Shown here in pieces: positions 8,632-17,282 of a stretch of 64,000 bases of DNA. The stretch is from Methylophaga sulfidovorans (GTDB taxonomy: Bacteria > Pseudomonadota > Gammaproteobacteria > Nitrosococcales > Methylophagaceae): assembly GCF_900114205.1 (NCBI RefSeq), contig NZ_FOSH01000001.1, forward strand, positions 124,001-188,000, written 5' to 3'. The notes beneath the pieces are model-generated. The model was not told the origin of the DNA, ran no database searches, and was given only the letters and a program-made list of their open reading frames with translations. Both the position numbers and the translations under genes were made by a program. Numbering within the stretch: the first letter of the stretch is position 1; every line of letters begins with the position of its first letter.

Positions 8632-9999
8632 ATGAACAAAGTCAGTCCTTTCAAACACACCAGTTTCATTGCCAGTTCTATTTTTGCCACAATGTTAAGC
8701 AGCCCGGTATTTGCTGAAATAAGCTGTGAGTCAGAATCAACTGAAGCGAAACATCACTATATTCCGGCTAACAATAAAACAGTTCATTGGGGCTACTTTA
8801 GTAAAAATAAAACGCCACAGGCAGTTGTTCACTCTGGCGATTTTGTCACACTGGAAACCCTGACACATCATGCTAATGATGATGCAGAAAGAATGGTAAA
8901 GGGTGACCCTGGCGCTGAGAGTGTTTTCAAATGGGAAAAAAATGATAAAGGTGTGGACAGGCGAGGTGCTGGCCCAATGGATGCATCAATCTATGGTCGT
9001 GGTGCTGGTGAAGGGTTTGGTGTCCATGTCTTAACAGGTCCAGTCTATGTCTGTGGTGCAGAACCTGGTGATGTTCTTGAAGTACGCATTCTGGATATGT
9101 ACCCACGCCCTTCTGGTAATCCTAAATATGCTGGCAAAACATATGGTGTTAATGCTGCAGCATGGTGGGGATATCACTACAACGATATGATCGAAGACCC
9201 CAAACCGCGTGAAGTCATCACTATTTTTAAGCTTGATGCAACAGGCGAGAAAGACTGGGCAAAAGCCGTCTACAACTATCAATGGGTTCCACAGACTGAC
9301 CCCAATGGTGTTGTCCATGAAAAAATTGACTACCCCGGTGTTCCCGTTGATCACAGCAAAATCACTAAAAACACAAAAGTACTTGAGAATATTCGTGTCC
9401 CAGTCAGATTGCACTTTGGAACAATGGGTGTAGCCCCGGTCGAAACAGATTATGTCGACTCTATTCCACCCGGTTACTTTGGCGGCAACATTGATGACTG
9501 GCGTATTGGTAAAGGTGGCACCATGTACTATCCAGTTGCAGTTGAAGGCGCTTTACTCAGTGCAGGTGATCCTCATGCAGCACAAGGTGACTCTGAACTT
9601 GCTGGCACTGCCATTGAAACTTCAATGACTGGCGTCGTCCAAGTGATCCTCCATAAACAAAATGAGCTGCAAGATACGGTTTTGGCAGGTCTGGATTATC
9701 CTCTTCTGGAAACAGACACCGAATGGGTTGTTCACGGCTTTAGCTATCCTAACTATCTTGAAGCACTTGGAGAAAAAGCGCAGAGTGAAATTTACTCAAA
9801 ATCGTCTATTGATAACGCCATGCGTGATGCTTTTAGAAAAATGCGTCACTTTTTGATGACAGCTAAAGGACTCAGTGAAGATGAAGCCATTTCACTGATG
9901 TCGGTATCTGCTGACTTCGGTATTACACAAGTTGTTGACGGTAATTGGGGAGTTCATGGCGTCATTGAAAAACGCGTATTTGCTGGCGATACTCACTAA
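8632..9999 (+). CDS. Exported acetamidase/formamidase family protein
   Basis: About 455 residues with a signal peptide (MNKVSPFKHTSF to VFAEIS). The remainder fits the FmdA_AmdA family: HYIPANNKTVHWGYF, GDFVTLETLTHHA, TGPVYVCGAEPGDVLEV and GALLSAGDPHAAQGDSE. Family members hydrolyse formamide or acetamide to ammonia and the acid, which would suit a C1 user. Export is less usual, and the substrate is unproven. I chose the ATG at 8632, behind a good site (ACGGAG), over an upstream TTG at 8584 that would bury the signal peptide. A convergent terminator follows. Confidence 0.85.
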   Translation: MNKVSPFKHTSFIASSIFATMLSSPVFAEISCESESTEAKHHYIPANNKTVHWGYFSKNKTPQAVVHSGDFVTLETLTHHANDDAERMVKGDPGAESVFKWEKNDKGVDRRGAGPMDASIYGRGAGEGFGVHVLTGPVYVCGAEPGDVLEVRILDMYPRPSGNPKYAGKTYGVNAAAWWGYHYNDMIEDPKPREVITIFKLDATGEKDWAKAVYNYQWVPQTDPNGVVHEKIDYPGVPVDHSKITKNTKVLENIRVPVRLHFGTMGVAPVETDYVDSIPPGYFGGNIDDWRIGKGGTMYYPVAVEGALLSAGDPHAAQGDSELAGTAIETSMTGVVQVILHKQNELQDTVLAGLDYPLLETDTEWVVHGFSYPNYLEALGEKAQSEIYSKSSIDNAMRDAFRKMRHFLMTAKGLSEDEAISLMSVSADFGITQVVDGNWGVHGVIEKRVFAGDTH

Positions 10000-10033
10000 A
10001 CTGATTGGCTTTATATTTTCTTAGTCATATAAG

Positions 10034-10066
10034 CAAAAAAGGCTATCTACGGATAGCCTTTTTTAA
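10034..10066. terminator. Bidirectional terminator
   Basis: AAAAAAGGCTATC, loop, GATAGCCTTTTTT between the convergent amidase and chemoreceptor genes. A and T tracts on both sides allow use from either strand. Confidence 0.85.
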
Positions 10067-10101
10067 TGAAAAAATTAACTAGATTAACCAGCGGAAATTT
10101 T

Positions 10102-12024
10102 TTAAGTTTTATATTGCGATATCAATTCTTTTATTGAGACAGCCAGGCTTTGTAAGTCATGACTGGCTTTTGCTGTCTCCTCTGAATGAGAAGCGCTTTT
10201 ACGAGCATGGTCCATGATACTGGTAACATTTCGGCTGACCTCTTCAGAAACGGCACTCTGCTGTTCAGCCGCACTGGCTATATCGGTGTTAAGCGCATGA
10301 ATTTTATCCGCAGCAGAAAGAACGCCTTCTATAGATGCAATCGCTGTCTCACTAGCTTGCACATTATGATTTGCATGCTCAATCTGTATCAGCATAGTCT
10401 GTGATACTTTGTCTACATCGCCATGCAGGCGCTGAATCAGTTCTTCAATTTCCCCGGTCGAGCTTTGCGTTTTACCAGCCAGTGTCCTTACTTCATCAGC
10501 CACAACTGAAAAACCACGGCCTGATTCGCCAGCTCTGGCAGCTTCAATGGCAGCATTCAGTGATAAGAGATTGGTCTGCTCAGCAATATTGTGGATGACA
10601 TCTGATACCTGGCCGATGTCTGAGCTGGCTTTTTTCAGGGATAACAGCGTTTGTTCTGAGGCTTTAATTTCATCTGCCTGAGCTTTTAGTGCATCGGCCA
10701 TTTGTTTCAAAAATTGTGATGCTTCTGAAGCCTGTTGCTGGACTTGGTTAGAAGCCTGTTCACCTGACATTGTACTTTCAGCCACACTTTGTGCTGTAGC
10801 ACTCATCTGATTGACAGCCGTCGCTGCCTGCTCTGTTTCCACGGCCTGTTCTTTATTTATCCGCTCCGAGCTCTGAGCTATTTGGTTTAGCGATTCCGCT
10901 GAGTTAACCAATTCTTTAGATTTGAACTCGACGGCGACAATAGTTTGTCTGACCCTTTCAAGCAATTTATCGAAACCATTAGCCATCTGCCCGAATTCAT
11001 CTTTACTGCTGGAGTTGAATCTTTGTGTCAGATCCCCTTCCCCTTCAGTTATTGAAACGAGTGTATTGGTTGTTTGGGCCAGACGACTGACCACTACGCG
11101 CTGCAACAGATAATAAACCAAGCCCACGACTAAAAAGCCCAGTACTGATGCAACAAAAAAATACACCAGCGCCTTTTGCCATAATAAAGTAGAAATATCG
11201 TCTTCCGAGTATGCCACCACAATCTTGTAGCCCCAAGGTGAGAATAGCTTTTCATGCACTCGCCATATTTCCCCAGGATTGTTAAACACGTCAGCAATAA
11301 CAGACTTAAGCTGATGGGCCGAGTGTTGGCGAATTTGATTTTTACCATCTATTAGGGCAATAAAACCTTGATCCAGCAATTTACCAGAGGCGATAACTGC
11401 ATTCACTTCCTCCATGTTGACCTTGTAGCCCACATAAGCAATGCCAACAACCTCATCGAATGCATTTTTCAATGGCTCATAGCCAGTGAAATAAGGCTCA
11501 CCAAGAATATCCACAACACCATAGAAGGGCTTACCTGCTCGAATTTGCTTGATGGCAAGACCATTGGGGTCGAGAACGGTGCCAATAGCACGTTTTCCCT
11601 CTTTCTGGACGTTGGTGCTTACTCTGACAAAATCGTCATTATGTTTACTAAAAATGGTTGCAGTCCCACCATTCAGCTGAGCTATCTTATCGACCAGACT
11701 ATAATTCAAAGCTTGGGGCTCACCACCAAAACTAATATCATTCACCAGATTGCCATTAACTGCCACCGTGCCAGCCTGAGAAGCACCGCCCTTATTACTT
11801 ATCATGTCCAGCGTAGATCGCATGCTGCTACTAACCTGACCAAGCATCAAGCTGTTAATTACATTTAGCATATCTGCGGTGGAGTCAGAGAGTTGCTCAG
11901 CCTGGATTGACAAGCGTTTATGTAAAGACTGATTCTCTGAATAAGTTAAGGCAGCAACGGTAATTAATGCCAGCAACAGGATGCATAAAGCCAGTGCGAT
12001 GAGAAACTTCTTTTGGATCGACAT
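10102..12024 (-). CDS. Methyl-accepting chemotaxis protein with periplasmic Cache domain
   Basis: Transducer of 640 residues. TM1 is near 8-28, a large periplasmic Cache-type sensor (sCache_3_2-like) spans about 30-275, TM2 is near 283-308, and a HAMP domain ([18 protein letters not shown]) follows. A full signalling domain carries the conserved hairpin tip ([20 protein letters not shown]). It would signal through CheW/CheA to the flagella. Parts of the sensor ([20 protein letters not shown]) match small-molecule Cache domains, but the ligand is unknown. A sigma-28-like promoter sits 61 bp upstream of the start. Confidence 0.92.
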   Translation of the reverse strand: MSIQKKFLIALALCILLLALITVAALTYSENQSLHKRLSIQAEQLSDSTADMLNVINSLMLGQVSSSMRSTLDMISNKGGASQAGTVAVNGNLVNDISFGGEPQALNYSLVDKIAQLNGGTATIFSKHNDDFVRVSTNVQKEGKRAIGTVLDPNGLAIKQIRAGKPFYGVVDILGEPYFTGYEPLKNAFDEVVGIAYVGYKVNMEEVNAVIASGKLLDQGFIALIDGKNQIRQHSAHQLKSVIADVFNNPGEIWRVHEKLFSPWGYKIVVAYSEDDISTLLWQKALVYFFVASVLGFLVVGLVYYLLQRVVVSRLAQTTNTLVSITEGEGDLTQRFNSSSKDEFGQMANGFDKLLERVRQTIVAVEFKSKELVNSAESLNQIAQSSERINKEQAVETEQAATAVNQMSATAQSVAESTMSGEQASNQVQQQASEASQFLKQMADALKAQADEIKASEQTLLSLKKASSDIGQVSDVIHNIAEQTNLLSLNAAIEAARAGESGRGFSVVADEVRTLAGKTQSSTGEIEELIQRLHGDVDKVSQTMLIQIEHANHNVQASETAIASIEGVLSAADKIHALNTDIASAAEQQSAVSEEVSRNVTSIMDHARKSASHSEETAKASHDLQSLAVSIKELISQYKT

Positions 12025-12084
12025 GTTGCACTCTCTCTACGTAACGATGGCTTAAACCATTCTTTTAAGTTGATGATAAAGAGA

Positions 12085-12111
12085 GTATCGCCAGAATTTT
12101 ACTAAACTTGA
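12085..12111 (-). promoter_or_regulatory. Sigma-28 (FliA) promoter of the chemoreceptor gene
   Basis: Coding-strand TCAAGTTT, 11 bp spacer, GGCGATAC. The flagellar sigma-28 consensus is TAAAGTTT-N11-GCCGATAA, giving 7/8 and 6/8 matches with exact spacing. It lies 61 bp before the chemoreceptor ATG. Confidence 0.7.
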
Positions 12112-12122
12112 GACGCCAATAT

Positions 12123-12266
12123 CAGCGACTTCTATCAATCTTGGTCAGTGAAGACGCTGATAAATAGCTTTCAACGTTTTATAAAATGATAGGAAGTAAG
12201 ATTAGTGATGCGTCAGAAGTCGATGATAAAGACCATTTCATCATGGAAAAAGACAAAAACGGATAA
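12123..12266 (+). pseudogene. Decayed C-terminal half of a tusA copy
   Basis: Read in one frame without gaps, this stretch aligns with residues about 32-75 of the TusA at 8167-8397. 'QRLLSI', 'STFYKMIG' and 'SEVDDKDHFIMEK' face QRLLLI, PTFCKMTG and SEVDEKYHFVVEK. About 21 of 43 positions agree. There is an in-frame TAG at 12165 and no CPxP half or start. It is thus a relic of a tusA paralogue, not a gene. Confidence 0.7.
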
Positions 12267-12402
12267 GTTAAAAGCGACTCTCAGATTAATCGTCAGTGCG
12301 TAATAGCAATTTTAAGTGTCCCAAAATTGTCCCAAATGGGCATTTTGGGAATCTGACGCTGAAACCAGAGTAATGTAACTTATTGAAAAAAGGAAGATTA
12401 AA

Positions 12403-12479
12403 TGGCGTCCCCGGCAGGAGTCGAACCTGCGGCCTTCCCCTTAGGAGGGGGACGCTCTATCCAGCTGAGCTACGGGGAC
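12403..12479 (-). tRNA. tRNA-Arg (anticodon CCT)
   Basis: A 77-base tRNA that includes an encoded CCA. The acceptor stem GTCCCCG pairs with CGGGGAC, followed by discriminator G and CCA. The D-arm contains AGCTCAGCTGGATAGAGC, the anticodon loop CTCCTAA sits on a five-base stem and the T-arm contains GGTTCGACTCC. The anticodon CCT reads AGG. Truncated copies of its 5' third lie at 13521-13547 and 22790-22815. Confidence 0.96.
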
Positions 12480-12561
12480 ATGGATTAAGTATTATAACAG
12501 TCGGCCATTTTTACATCGACCTCTGACTTATTCAACCGACAGATAAACAGTACACATACAA

Positions 12562-12595
12562 AAAGGCCGTCACATAATGATATGTGACGGCCTTT
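12562..12595 (-). terminator. Terminator of PEP-CTERM gene 1
   Basis: A perfect 15 bp inverted repeat (AAAGGCCGTCACATA, loop atga, TATGTGACGGCCTTT), 22 bp past the stop of the gene at 12618-13265. Confidence 0.8.
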
Positions 12596-12617
12596 CATCA
12601 AACTAACTTAGATTTTA

Positions 12618-13265
12618 TTATGCGGCTTGTTTCGCTTTACGACGAAGCCCCATAAAACCTAATAGTGCAGGCGCAAACATCAAGGCTGCGGCAGGGATTG
12701 GAACTTCAGAGACACCGGCAACACTATTATAAGACAAATCCATGTAACGTACTCCATATGAGTCGTTATTGTCTCTAAAAGTAAGTCCTGCAAAAGCACC
12801 CAAGCCGGAGATAGAATATTTGTTATACCCGTCCAGCATGCTGATTAATACTGTGTTGATTAAACTACCATTATTTGAAAATAAATCTACAGTAACGTTG
12901 GATCCTGCATTAGAGCTTCCCATCACCCATGAAAAACTGTCCGCATTAAAATCAAACAAAATCGACAATGGGCCCTGAAAACTAGAGGGCGTAAGAAGTG
13001 AATTACCAGAATCACAACCTGTGCAACCTGGGTTAAAAGAGACAACACTTATTGTTCCACTTGGTGCTAGTGACAATGGACCTGTAGGGGAACCTGAAAT
13101 GCCTGACCCAGATGCAGTCTGACCTGTGAAAGTTTGTGAAAAACTTGCCCCATCAGCATCAATCAGGGTGGAAGAGGTAGCCCCACTCAAATCAATGTCT
13201 ACGGGAGCGGCAAAGGTAGGTAAAGAAAAAAATGAGAAGATTATTGTAGCGATCATCTTATTCAT
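12618..13265 (-). CDS. PEP-CTERM-type (VPIP variant) exported protein 1
   Basis: Protein of 215 residues with a signal peptide (MNKMIATIIFSFFSLPTFA-AP). A low-complexity Ser/Gly/Thr-rich secreted region has a small cysteine pair region (NPGCTGCDSGN). The C-terminal sorting tail is VPIPAAALMFAPALLGFMGLRRKAK. That tail (short VPxP box, hydrophobic helix, basic end) is the type processed by exosortase/PEP-CTERM systems, which attach or release surface and matrix proteins. No exosortase is in this window. A structured 5' leader lies just upstream, and the ribosome site AAGGAG precedes the ATG. The exact function is unknown. Confidence 0.82.
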   Translation of the reverse strand: MNKMIATIIFSFFSLPTFAAPVDIDLSGATSSTLIDADGASFSQTFTGQTASGSGISGSPTGPLSLAPSGTISVVSFNPGCTGCDSGNSLLTPSSFQGPLSILFDFNADSFSWVMGSSNAGSNVTVDLFSNNGSLINTVLISMLDGYNKYSISGLGAFAGLTFRDNNDSYGVRYMDLSYNSVAGVSEVPIPAAALMFAPALLGFMGLRRKAKQAA

Positions 13266-13286
13266 CGGCGAACTCCTTAAAGGTAT

Positions 13287-13361
13287 GCAGCCCAGCCCTG
13301 ATACCTGTTCTTAAAAGCACAGCTGTGGTTTTCCGTCCAAGGCTCACGCCAAGTTTGGCAT
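13287..13361 (-). ncRNA. Structured leader of PEP-CTERM gene 1, GEMM (c-di-GMP-I)-like
   Basis: The RNA begins AUGCCAAACUUGGC, closes a GUGA (GNRA) loop, continues GACGGAAAACCACAGCUGUG and ends GGGCUGGGCUGC about 10 bases before the ribosome site. The same order of boxes recurs before both other PEP-CTERM genes. CAAACC, a GNRA-capped hairpin, GGGACG-N-AAAGCC and a GGGUUGC-like end match the GEMM aptamer layout. However, GEMM has GACGCAAAGCC, and its outer pairing is not perfectly kept here. It is probably a translational switch. Confidence 0.55.
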
Positions 13362-13418
13362 AAAACGAGAGTGATTTAATCACTTACTTATTGTCACATT
13401 AAATTTTTATTAAAAACT

Positions 13419-13438
13419 ATTGTACTTTGGTACTAATT
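13419..13438. promoter_or_regulatory. Conserved 20 bp operator-like element, copy 1
   Basis: ATTGTACTTTGGTACTAATT, built around GTAC-N4-GTAC. The identical 20 bases occur at 17263-17282, also upstream of a PEP-CTERM leader, while the AT-rich flanks differ. A dimeric regulator site or upstream activating element is likely; the regulator is unknown. Confidence 0.5.
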
Positions 13439-13520
13439 AATAAATTTTTGATATTAATTATCAGAGCTAATAATGGATTCCCCGCCCTATCTTTCTCATT
13501 GTGGACAGATAAATATTCAA

Positions 13521-13547
13521 TGCTCTATCCTGCTGAGCTACGGGGAC
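13521..13547 (-). pseudogene. Truncated tRNA-Arg(CCT) 5' fragment
   Basis: Matches the first 26 bases (acceptor 5' strand and D-arm) of tRNA-Arg at 12403-12479 with one substitution, then stops before the anticodon arm. The bases beyond its 5' end (GGGCATTATAACAGTG) also resemble those flanking the intact tRNA, so more than the tRNA was copied. Confidence 0.75.
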
Positions 13548-13605
13548 ACTGGTCGGGCATTATAACAGTGATAAGCGCCAAGCTCGAAAACTGAATGTTG
13601 TTTAT

Positions 13606-13636
13606 TGATTAACCGTCATCGGTTCGGTAGTTGAAC
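13606..13636. repeat. 31 bp repeat, copy 1 (other copy at 16265-16295)
   Basis: A 31-base stretch beginning tgattaaccgtcatcggttc. It recurs at 16265-16295 with three mismatches, so the pair flanks the DUF347-eptA segment as direct repeats. The bases from 13637 to 13848 hold no gene I can support, only AT-rich sequence and the ribosome site AAGGAA for the gene at 13849. Confidence 0.6.
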
Positions 13637-13848
13637 GGCTATTGTTAAGCAAACACCTCACGACAACTGAATGTTGCTCATCATCTTATATCTTGAACCG
13701 ATCATCAGTGAAAATTAACTAAAGAATGCTGAAAGCATCAAAGTCATTTTCTACTCATTAAGTCAGCCTTAAGCTTTTAATAATAGCATTGATTCTTATT
13801 TACATATTCTATCGTTACTTCAAAAATGCTGCTTAAGGAAATTGCTTG

Positions 13849-14643
13849 ATGAAATCATCTGTTCCAACTAATCAAACCTCAGCAATCTTACCTGTTAACC
13901 GGGTTCCGCATATCATCCTGCTTTACTGGATTATCAAGATTGCGGCAACAACGTTGGGTGAAACCGGCGCCGATATGTTCTCAATGACCTTTGAGTTGGG
14001 TTATGGACTGACTATTGGCATATTTATGGCCATTTTCAGCTTCTTTTTAGTCATCAAACTGGCCATGAAGCGCTATGAGCCTCTCGTGTATTGGCTGGTT
14101 TTTACGGCTTCCGCGATAGTCGGCACCGCTATTTCGGATTATATCGATAGAACGCTGGGCCTGGGCTATGCTGGCGGTGCCGCTTTGTTGCTGGCGTTGC
14201 TTGTGGGCATTCTGGGCATCTGGTATAGACAGGAAAAGTCCATCAGTGTTGAAAACATCAAAACCTTCCCTGCAGAGCTTTATTACTGGTTAGCCTTTCT
14301 CGTCGCAAACACCCTCGGCACCGCTGCGGGTGATTATCTTGCAGATGATCTCGAAATGGGATTTACGACCAGTGCCTCGCTGATAGCCGGGTTACTGGTG
14401 CTTTGCACCCTGCTGCACTATTACACCAGAGTATCCAGTCTGTTACTTTTCTGGACAGCGTTTGTATTAACCCGTCCATTTGGGGCAACATTCGGTGACT
14501 TGCTGACTAAACAACCGGATCACGGTGGGCTTGGCATCGGCACAGTTGGCGCCTCAATGATTTTCAGCCTCATTCTCATCGTCGCATTGATGCGAGAGAA
14601 AATGGCTGAGAAGTCCCGTGACGTTAAAGAACTTTCTATTTGA
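13849..14643 (+). CDS. DUF347/COG4705 multi-spanning membrane protein
   Basis: About 264 residues with some eight membrane helices. Four internal repeats share a T-x-G-x-x-x-x-D pattern: TTLGETGADMFS, IVGTAISDYID, TLGTAAGDYLAD and PFGATFGDLLT. This is the COG4705/DUF347 family of unknown function, possibly a transporter. The ATG at 13849 follows AAGGAA; a TTG three bases upstream is less likely. It ends just before an EptA-like gene and is probably co-transcribed with it. Base composition looks richer in GC than the flanks, which would suit transfer as a unit. Confidence 0.75.
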   Translation: MKSSVPTNQTSAILPVNRVPHIILLYWIIKIAATTLGETGADMFSMTFELGYGLTIGIFMAIFSFFLVIKLAMKRYEPLVYWLVFTASAIVGTAISDYIDRTLGLGYAGGAALLLALLVGILGIWYRQEKSISVENIKTFPAELYYWLAFLVANTLGTAAGDYLADDLEMGFTTSASLIAGLLVLCTLLHYYTRVSSLLLFWTAFVLTRPFGATFGDLLTKQPDHGGLGIGTVGASMIFSLILIVALMREKMAEKSRDVKELSI

Positions 14644-14668
14644 TACCGTTTCAAGACATCTTACCGTC

Positions 14669-16258
14669 ATGAAAAAACTACACCCGATAACACTCATTAT
14701 CCTGACAGCGTTATTTCTGATCATCTCAGGCAACGTCACTTTTTTCCAGAAGGTTATGGAAGTCTACCCTGTGAACGGATTTCAGAGTGGCTTGCTTATC
14801 CTGTCGCTGGCCCTCGTCTTTACCTGCGTCAACGTCTTAATTCTATCGCTGCTTTGTTATAGGCACACGATCAAACCGGTGCTGATTATCGTTCTGCTGT
14901 TGTCGGCTGCCTGTGCCTACTTTATGGATACTTATCACGTCATCATTGATGATGTCATGATTGATAATGTGATGAAAACTGACACGGCAGAGGCGCTTGA
15001 CCTACTGAGTGTGAAACAGACGCTCTACATTCTCCTGCTCGGCGTGGTACCGGCACTGATTGTCTACAAAACACCGTTATCTCAACCGTCATTCAGAGCC
15101 GCTGTTGTTTCAAAGTTAGTCACCATCACTGCCTGCCTTATCATCGCAGCTATCACAATTTTGTCACTGGGTAACTTTTATGCCTCGTTTCTGCGAGAAA
15201 ACAAATCGCTGAGAAACTATGCAAATCCATCCTATTATATCTATTCCATCGGTCAGTACATCGGCACGTTTTATCATGCTGATGCCGATGTTTTCACGCC
15301 AATTGGTCTGGACGCCATCATTTCACCCGAGGTGCCTGATCGTGAATTAATTATTCTGGTTGTTGGCGAAACCGCGCGAGCCGACCATTTTTCTCTGAAT
15401 GGCTACGCTAAGAAAACCAATCCAAGGCTGGAGCAAGAAAATATCATCAACTTCAGCAACGTATGGTCCTGTGGTACTTCAACCGCGGTCTCTGTGCCGT
15501 GTATGTTTGGCCTGGCTGGCAGATCTGATTACGATCCGGGCAACGCCAAATCGATCGGTAATTTGCTGGATATTGCTGAACATGCTGGTGTGAATGTGCT
15601 TTGGTTGGATAACAACTCCAGCTCAAAAGGTGTGGCAGACCGATCTGAGTATCAGAGTTACAAATCACCTGATGTAAACCCGATATGTGATGTGGAGTGC
15701 CGGGATGTAGGCATGCTTTCGAATCTACAAAACTATATTGATAATCACCCTACCGGCGATATTCTGATTGTGCTCCACCAGATGGGTAATCATGGTCCGG
15801 CATACTACAAGCGTTATCCGAAAGATTTTGAGCATTTCAAGCCAACTTGTCAGACCAACCAGCTTGAAAAATGCACCTCAGAAGAAATCACCAATGCTTA
15901 TGATAATGCCATTCTGTACACAGACTTCTTCCTCTCAAAAACGCTCAAGCTACTGAAAAAAAATGATCCCAACTTTGAATCGATTATGATGTATGTCAGC
16001 GATAATGGGGAGTCACTGGGCGAAAACGGACTCTATTTACATGGGCTTCCCTACATGCTGGCTCCTGATACGCAAAAACATGTGCCGATGTTTATGTGGT
16101 TTGGTCAGAACGTAGATCGGGAAGAAGTCAATGTTGAACAGATAAAGTCCAAAACAAATGAGCAGTTCTCGCACGATAATATTTTCCACACGCTTTTGGG
16201 CTTGCTTGAAATTGAGACTGAAGTATACAAACCTGAACTAGACATCACTAAAGATTAG
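14669..16258 (+). CDS. eptA: Phosphoethanolamine-lipid A transferase, EptA family
   Basis: Inner-membrane enzyme of about 529 residues (E. coli EptA is 547). An N-terminal block of five helices precedes a periplasmic sulfatase-fold domain. Visible active-site elements are VVGETARADHFSLNGY (metal Glu), SCGTSTAVSVPCMFG (nucleophile Thr), LHQMGNHGPAYYKRYP and SDNGESLGENGLYLHG (metal Asp and His). It moves phosphoethanolamine from phosphatidylethanolamine to lipid A, lowering surface charge and giving polymyxin tolerance. I prefer the ATG at 14669 (MKKLHP) to a GTG at 14618 that overlaps the previous gene. Repeats at 13606 and 16265 flank the pair. Confidence 0.85.
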   Translation: MKKLHPITLIILTALFLIISGNVTFFQKVMEVYPVNGFQSGLLILSLALVFTCVNVLILSLLCYRHTIKPVLIIVLLLSAACAYFMDTYHVIIDDVMIDNVMKTDTAEALDLLSVKQTLYILLLGVVPALIVYKTPLSQPSFRAAVVSKLVTITACLIIAAITILSLGNFYASFLRENKSLRNYANPSYYIYSIGQYIGTFYHADADVFTPIGLDAIISPEVPDRELIILVVGETARADHFSLNGYAKKTNPRLEQENIINFSNVWSCGTSTAVSVPCMFGLAGRSDYDPGNAKSIGNLLDIAEHAGVNVLWLDNNSSSKGVADRSEYQSYKSPDVNPICDVECRDVGMLSNLQNYIDNHPTGDILIVLHQMGNHGPAYYKRYPKDFEHFKPTCQTNQLEKCTSEEITNAYDNAILYTDFFLSKTLKLLKKNDPNFESIMMYVSDNGESLGENGLYLHGLPYMLAPDTQKHVPMFMWFGQNVDREEVNVEQIKSKTNEQFSHDNIFHTLLGLLEIETEVYKPELDITKD

Positions 16259-16264
16259 GTTTGC

Positions 16265-16295
16265 TGATTAAACGTCATCGGATCGGCAGTTGAAC
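16265..16295. repeat. 31 bp repeat, copy 2
   Basis: Matches 13606-13636 in 28 of 31 bases and the same orientation. It lies seven bases after the eptA stop. Confidence 0.6.
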
Positions 16296-16310
16296 ATCAA
16301 TGCTAGAAAT

Positions 16311-16344
16311 AAAAAAGCCGCCACACCGTGACGGCTTTTCTTTT
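16311..16344 (-). terminator. Terminator of PEP-CTERM gene 2
   Basis: AAAAGCCG-C-CA, loop, TG-A-CGGCTTTT with an A tract on one side and T-rich sequence on the other. It is nearly identical to the terminator at 22919-22955 and related to a decayed one at 17685-17720. It can also end the convergent eptA transcript. Confidence 0.8.
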
Positions 16345-16364
16345 CTTGAAACGCTGTTAATTAA

Positions 16365-17051
16365 CTATACAGCCGGTTTTGCTTTGCGACGTAAGCCCAT
16401 GAAACCAAGAAGCGCAGGAGCAAACATGAATGCAGCAGCAGGAATAGGCACTTCCGATACAGGTGCGATACCTGCTGCACCTACGGTAAAGCCATGCCAC
16501 CCTTCACTGGTGTGAGTAAAACTGAATGAGTCAAATAATCCCTCAAGAATAATGACACCATGCAATTCTCCGTATTTAGAGTTAGGAGTAGTAAACCCAG
16601 TACCGTCAGGATATAAATTTGGTGAGCCTGAACCATACTTCCCTACACCAGTACTATCAAATTTAATTTTTGTATCACCAAAATCAACATTATTTGCATT
16701 CCAGCTAACAAGTGCGATGTATGGGTTCAACACTGTTTGTGAGAACTTTATTTCAACCGTACCACCAAGACCTAAACCGATAATTTCATGTGATGATGGA
16801 AGGTTACTCACAGTCCCATTAGTATAGGCATTACCCCACCAATTATCTGTTGCTCCCGATTCTATGAAATAAGCATCTGAACTTGAGCTAAAATCAACTC
16901 CGACATTTTGACTACCAAAAGCCATAGTTCCAGACGCTGTTTTCTGGCTTGTTTTTGTCCAGTCAGTCCAGCCAATATTTGCAGCGTTTACCGATACAGA
17001 TATCATTGATGCTGACAAAGTAACTACTGTTGCAAAAAGTTTTCTATACAT
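16365..17051 (-). CDS. PEP-CTERM-type (VPIP variant) exported protein 2
   Basis: Protein of 228 residues with a signal peptide (MYRKLFATVVTLSASMISVSVNA). The exported region is rich in Gly, Ser, Asn and aromatic residues and probably forms a beta-sandwich. The sorting tail VPIPAAAFMFAPALLGFMGLRRKAK is almost the same as in gene 1, while the bodies of the two proteins differ. This is usual for exosortase substrates that share only the tail. The ATG at 17049-17051 follows an AAGGAA site. The GEMM-like leader and the 20 bp element lie upstream. Role: surface or matrix protein, not further defined. Confidence 0.82.
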   Translation of the reverse strand: MYRKLFATVVTLSASMISVSVNAANIGWTDWTKTSQKTASGTMAFGSQNVGVDFSSSSDAYFIESGATDNWWGNAYTNGTVSNLPSSHEIIGLGLGGTVEIKFSQTVLNPYIALVSWNANNVDFGDTKIKFDSTGVGKYGSGSPNLYPDGTGFTTPNSKYGELHGVIILEGLFDSFSFTHTSEGWHGFTVGAAGIAPVSEVPIPAAAFMFAPALLGFMGLRRKAKPAV

Positions 17052-17079
17052 TTTGTATTTCCTTATATTTACGAATTTT

Positions 17080-17156
17080 GCAACCCAGCCCTGTAGTGAC
17101 TAAAGTAAACAGCTGTAGGCTTTCCGTCCCTGACTCACATCAGGTTTGGCGTTAAT
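17080..17156 (-). ncRNA. Structured leader of PEP-CTERM gene 2, GEMM (c-di-GMP-I)-like
   Basis: This is the clearest of the three copies. The RNA reads AACGCCAAACC, then the hairpin UGAU-GUGA-GUCA extended by CC/GG, then GGGACGGAAAGCC. After UACAGCUGU comes a variable arm closed by ACAG, then GGGCUGGGUUGC. The hairpin (CCUGAU/GUCAGG with a GUGA loop) is fully paired. Covariation is visible: CUUGGC/GCCUUG, CCUGAU/GUCAGG and CUUGAC/GUCAGG in the three leaders. It ends 15-20 bases before the ribosome site. Confidence 0.6.
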
Positions 17157-17262
17157 GTATCGAACAGAGTTCAATGAAAACATGATTCACTAAACTCACT
17201 AGTAATGGATATTAATTAAGACTCATCCGCTCTGACTATTACATAATAAAATGAAAATTCAC

Positions 17263-17282
17263 ATTGTACTTTGGTACTAATT
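17263..17282. promoter_or_regulatory. Conserved 20 bp operator-like element, copy 2
   Basis: Identical to 13419-13438 over 20 bases, 107 bp upstream of leader 2. A diverged version (cGTcCTaAAGTAtgAT) may lie at 23663-23678, a similar distance before leader 3. Confidence 0.5.

Noticed and set aside
12302-12352. Inverted repeat TCCCAAAAT/ATTTTGGGA next to the tRNA as an integrase or att structure
   Set aside because: No integrase sequence is visible and the repeat is short. I could not link it to any recombination unit.
13521-13547. A second functional tRNA-Arg
   Set aside because: Only the first 26 bases are present. There is no anticodon arm, T-arm or acceptor 3' strand.
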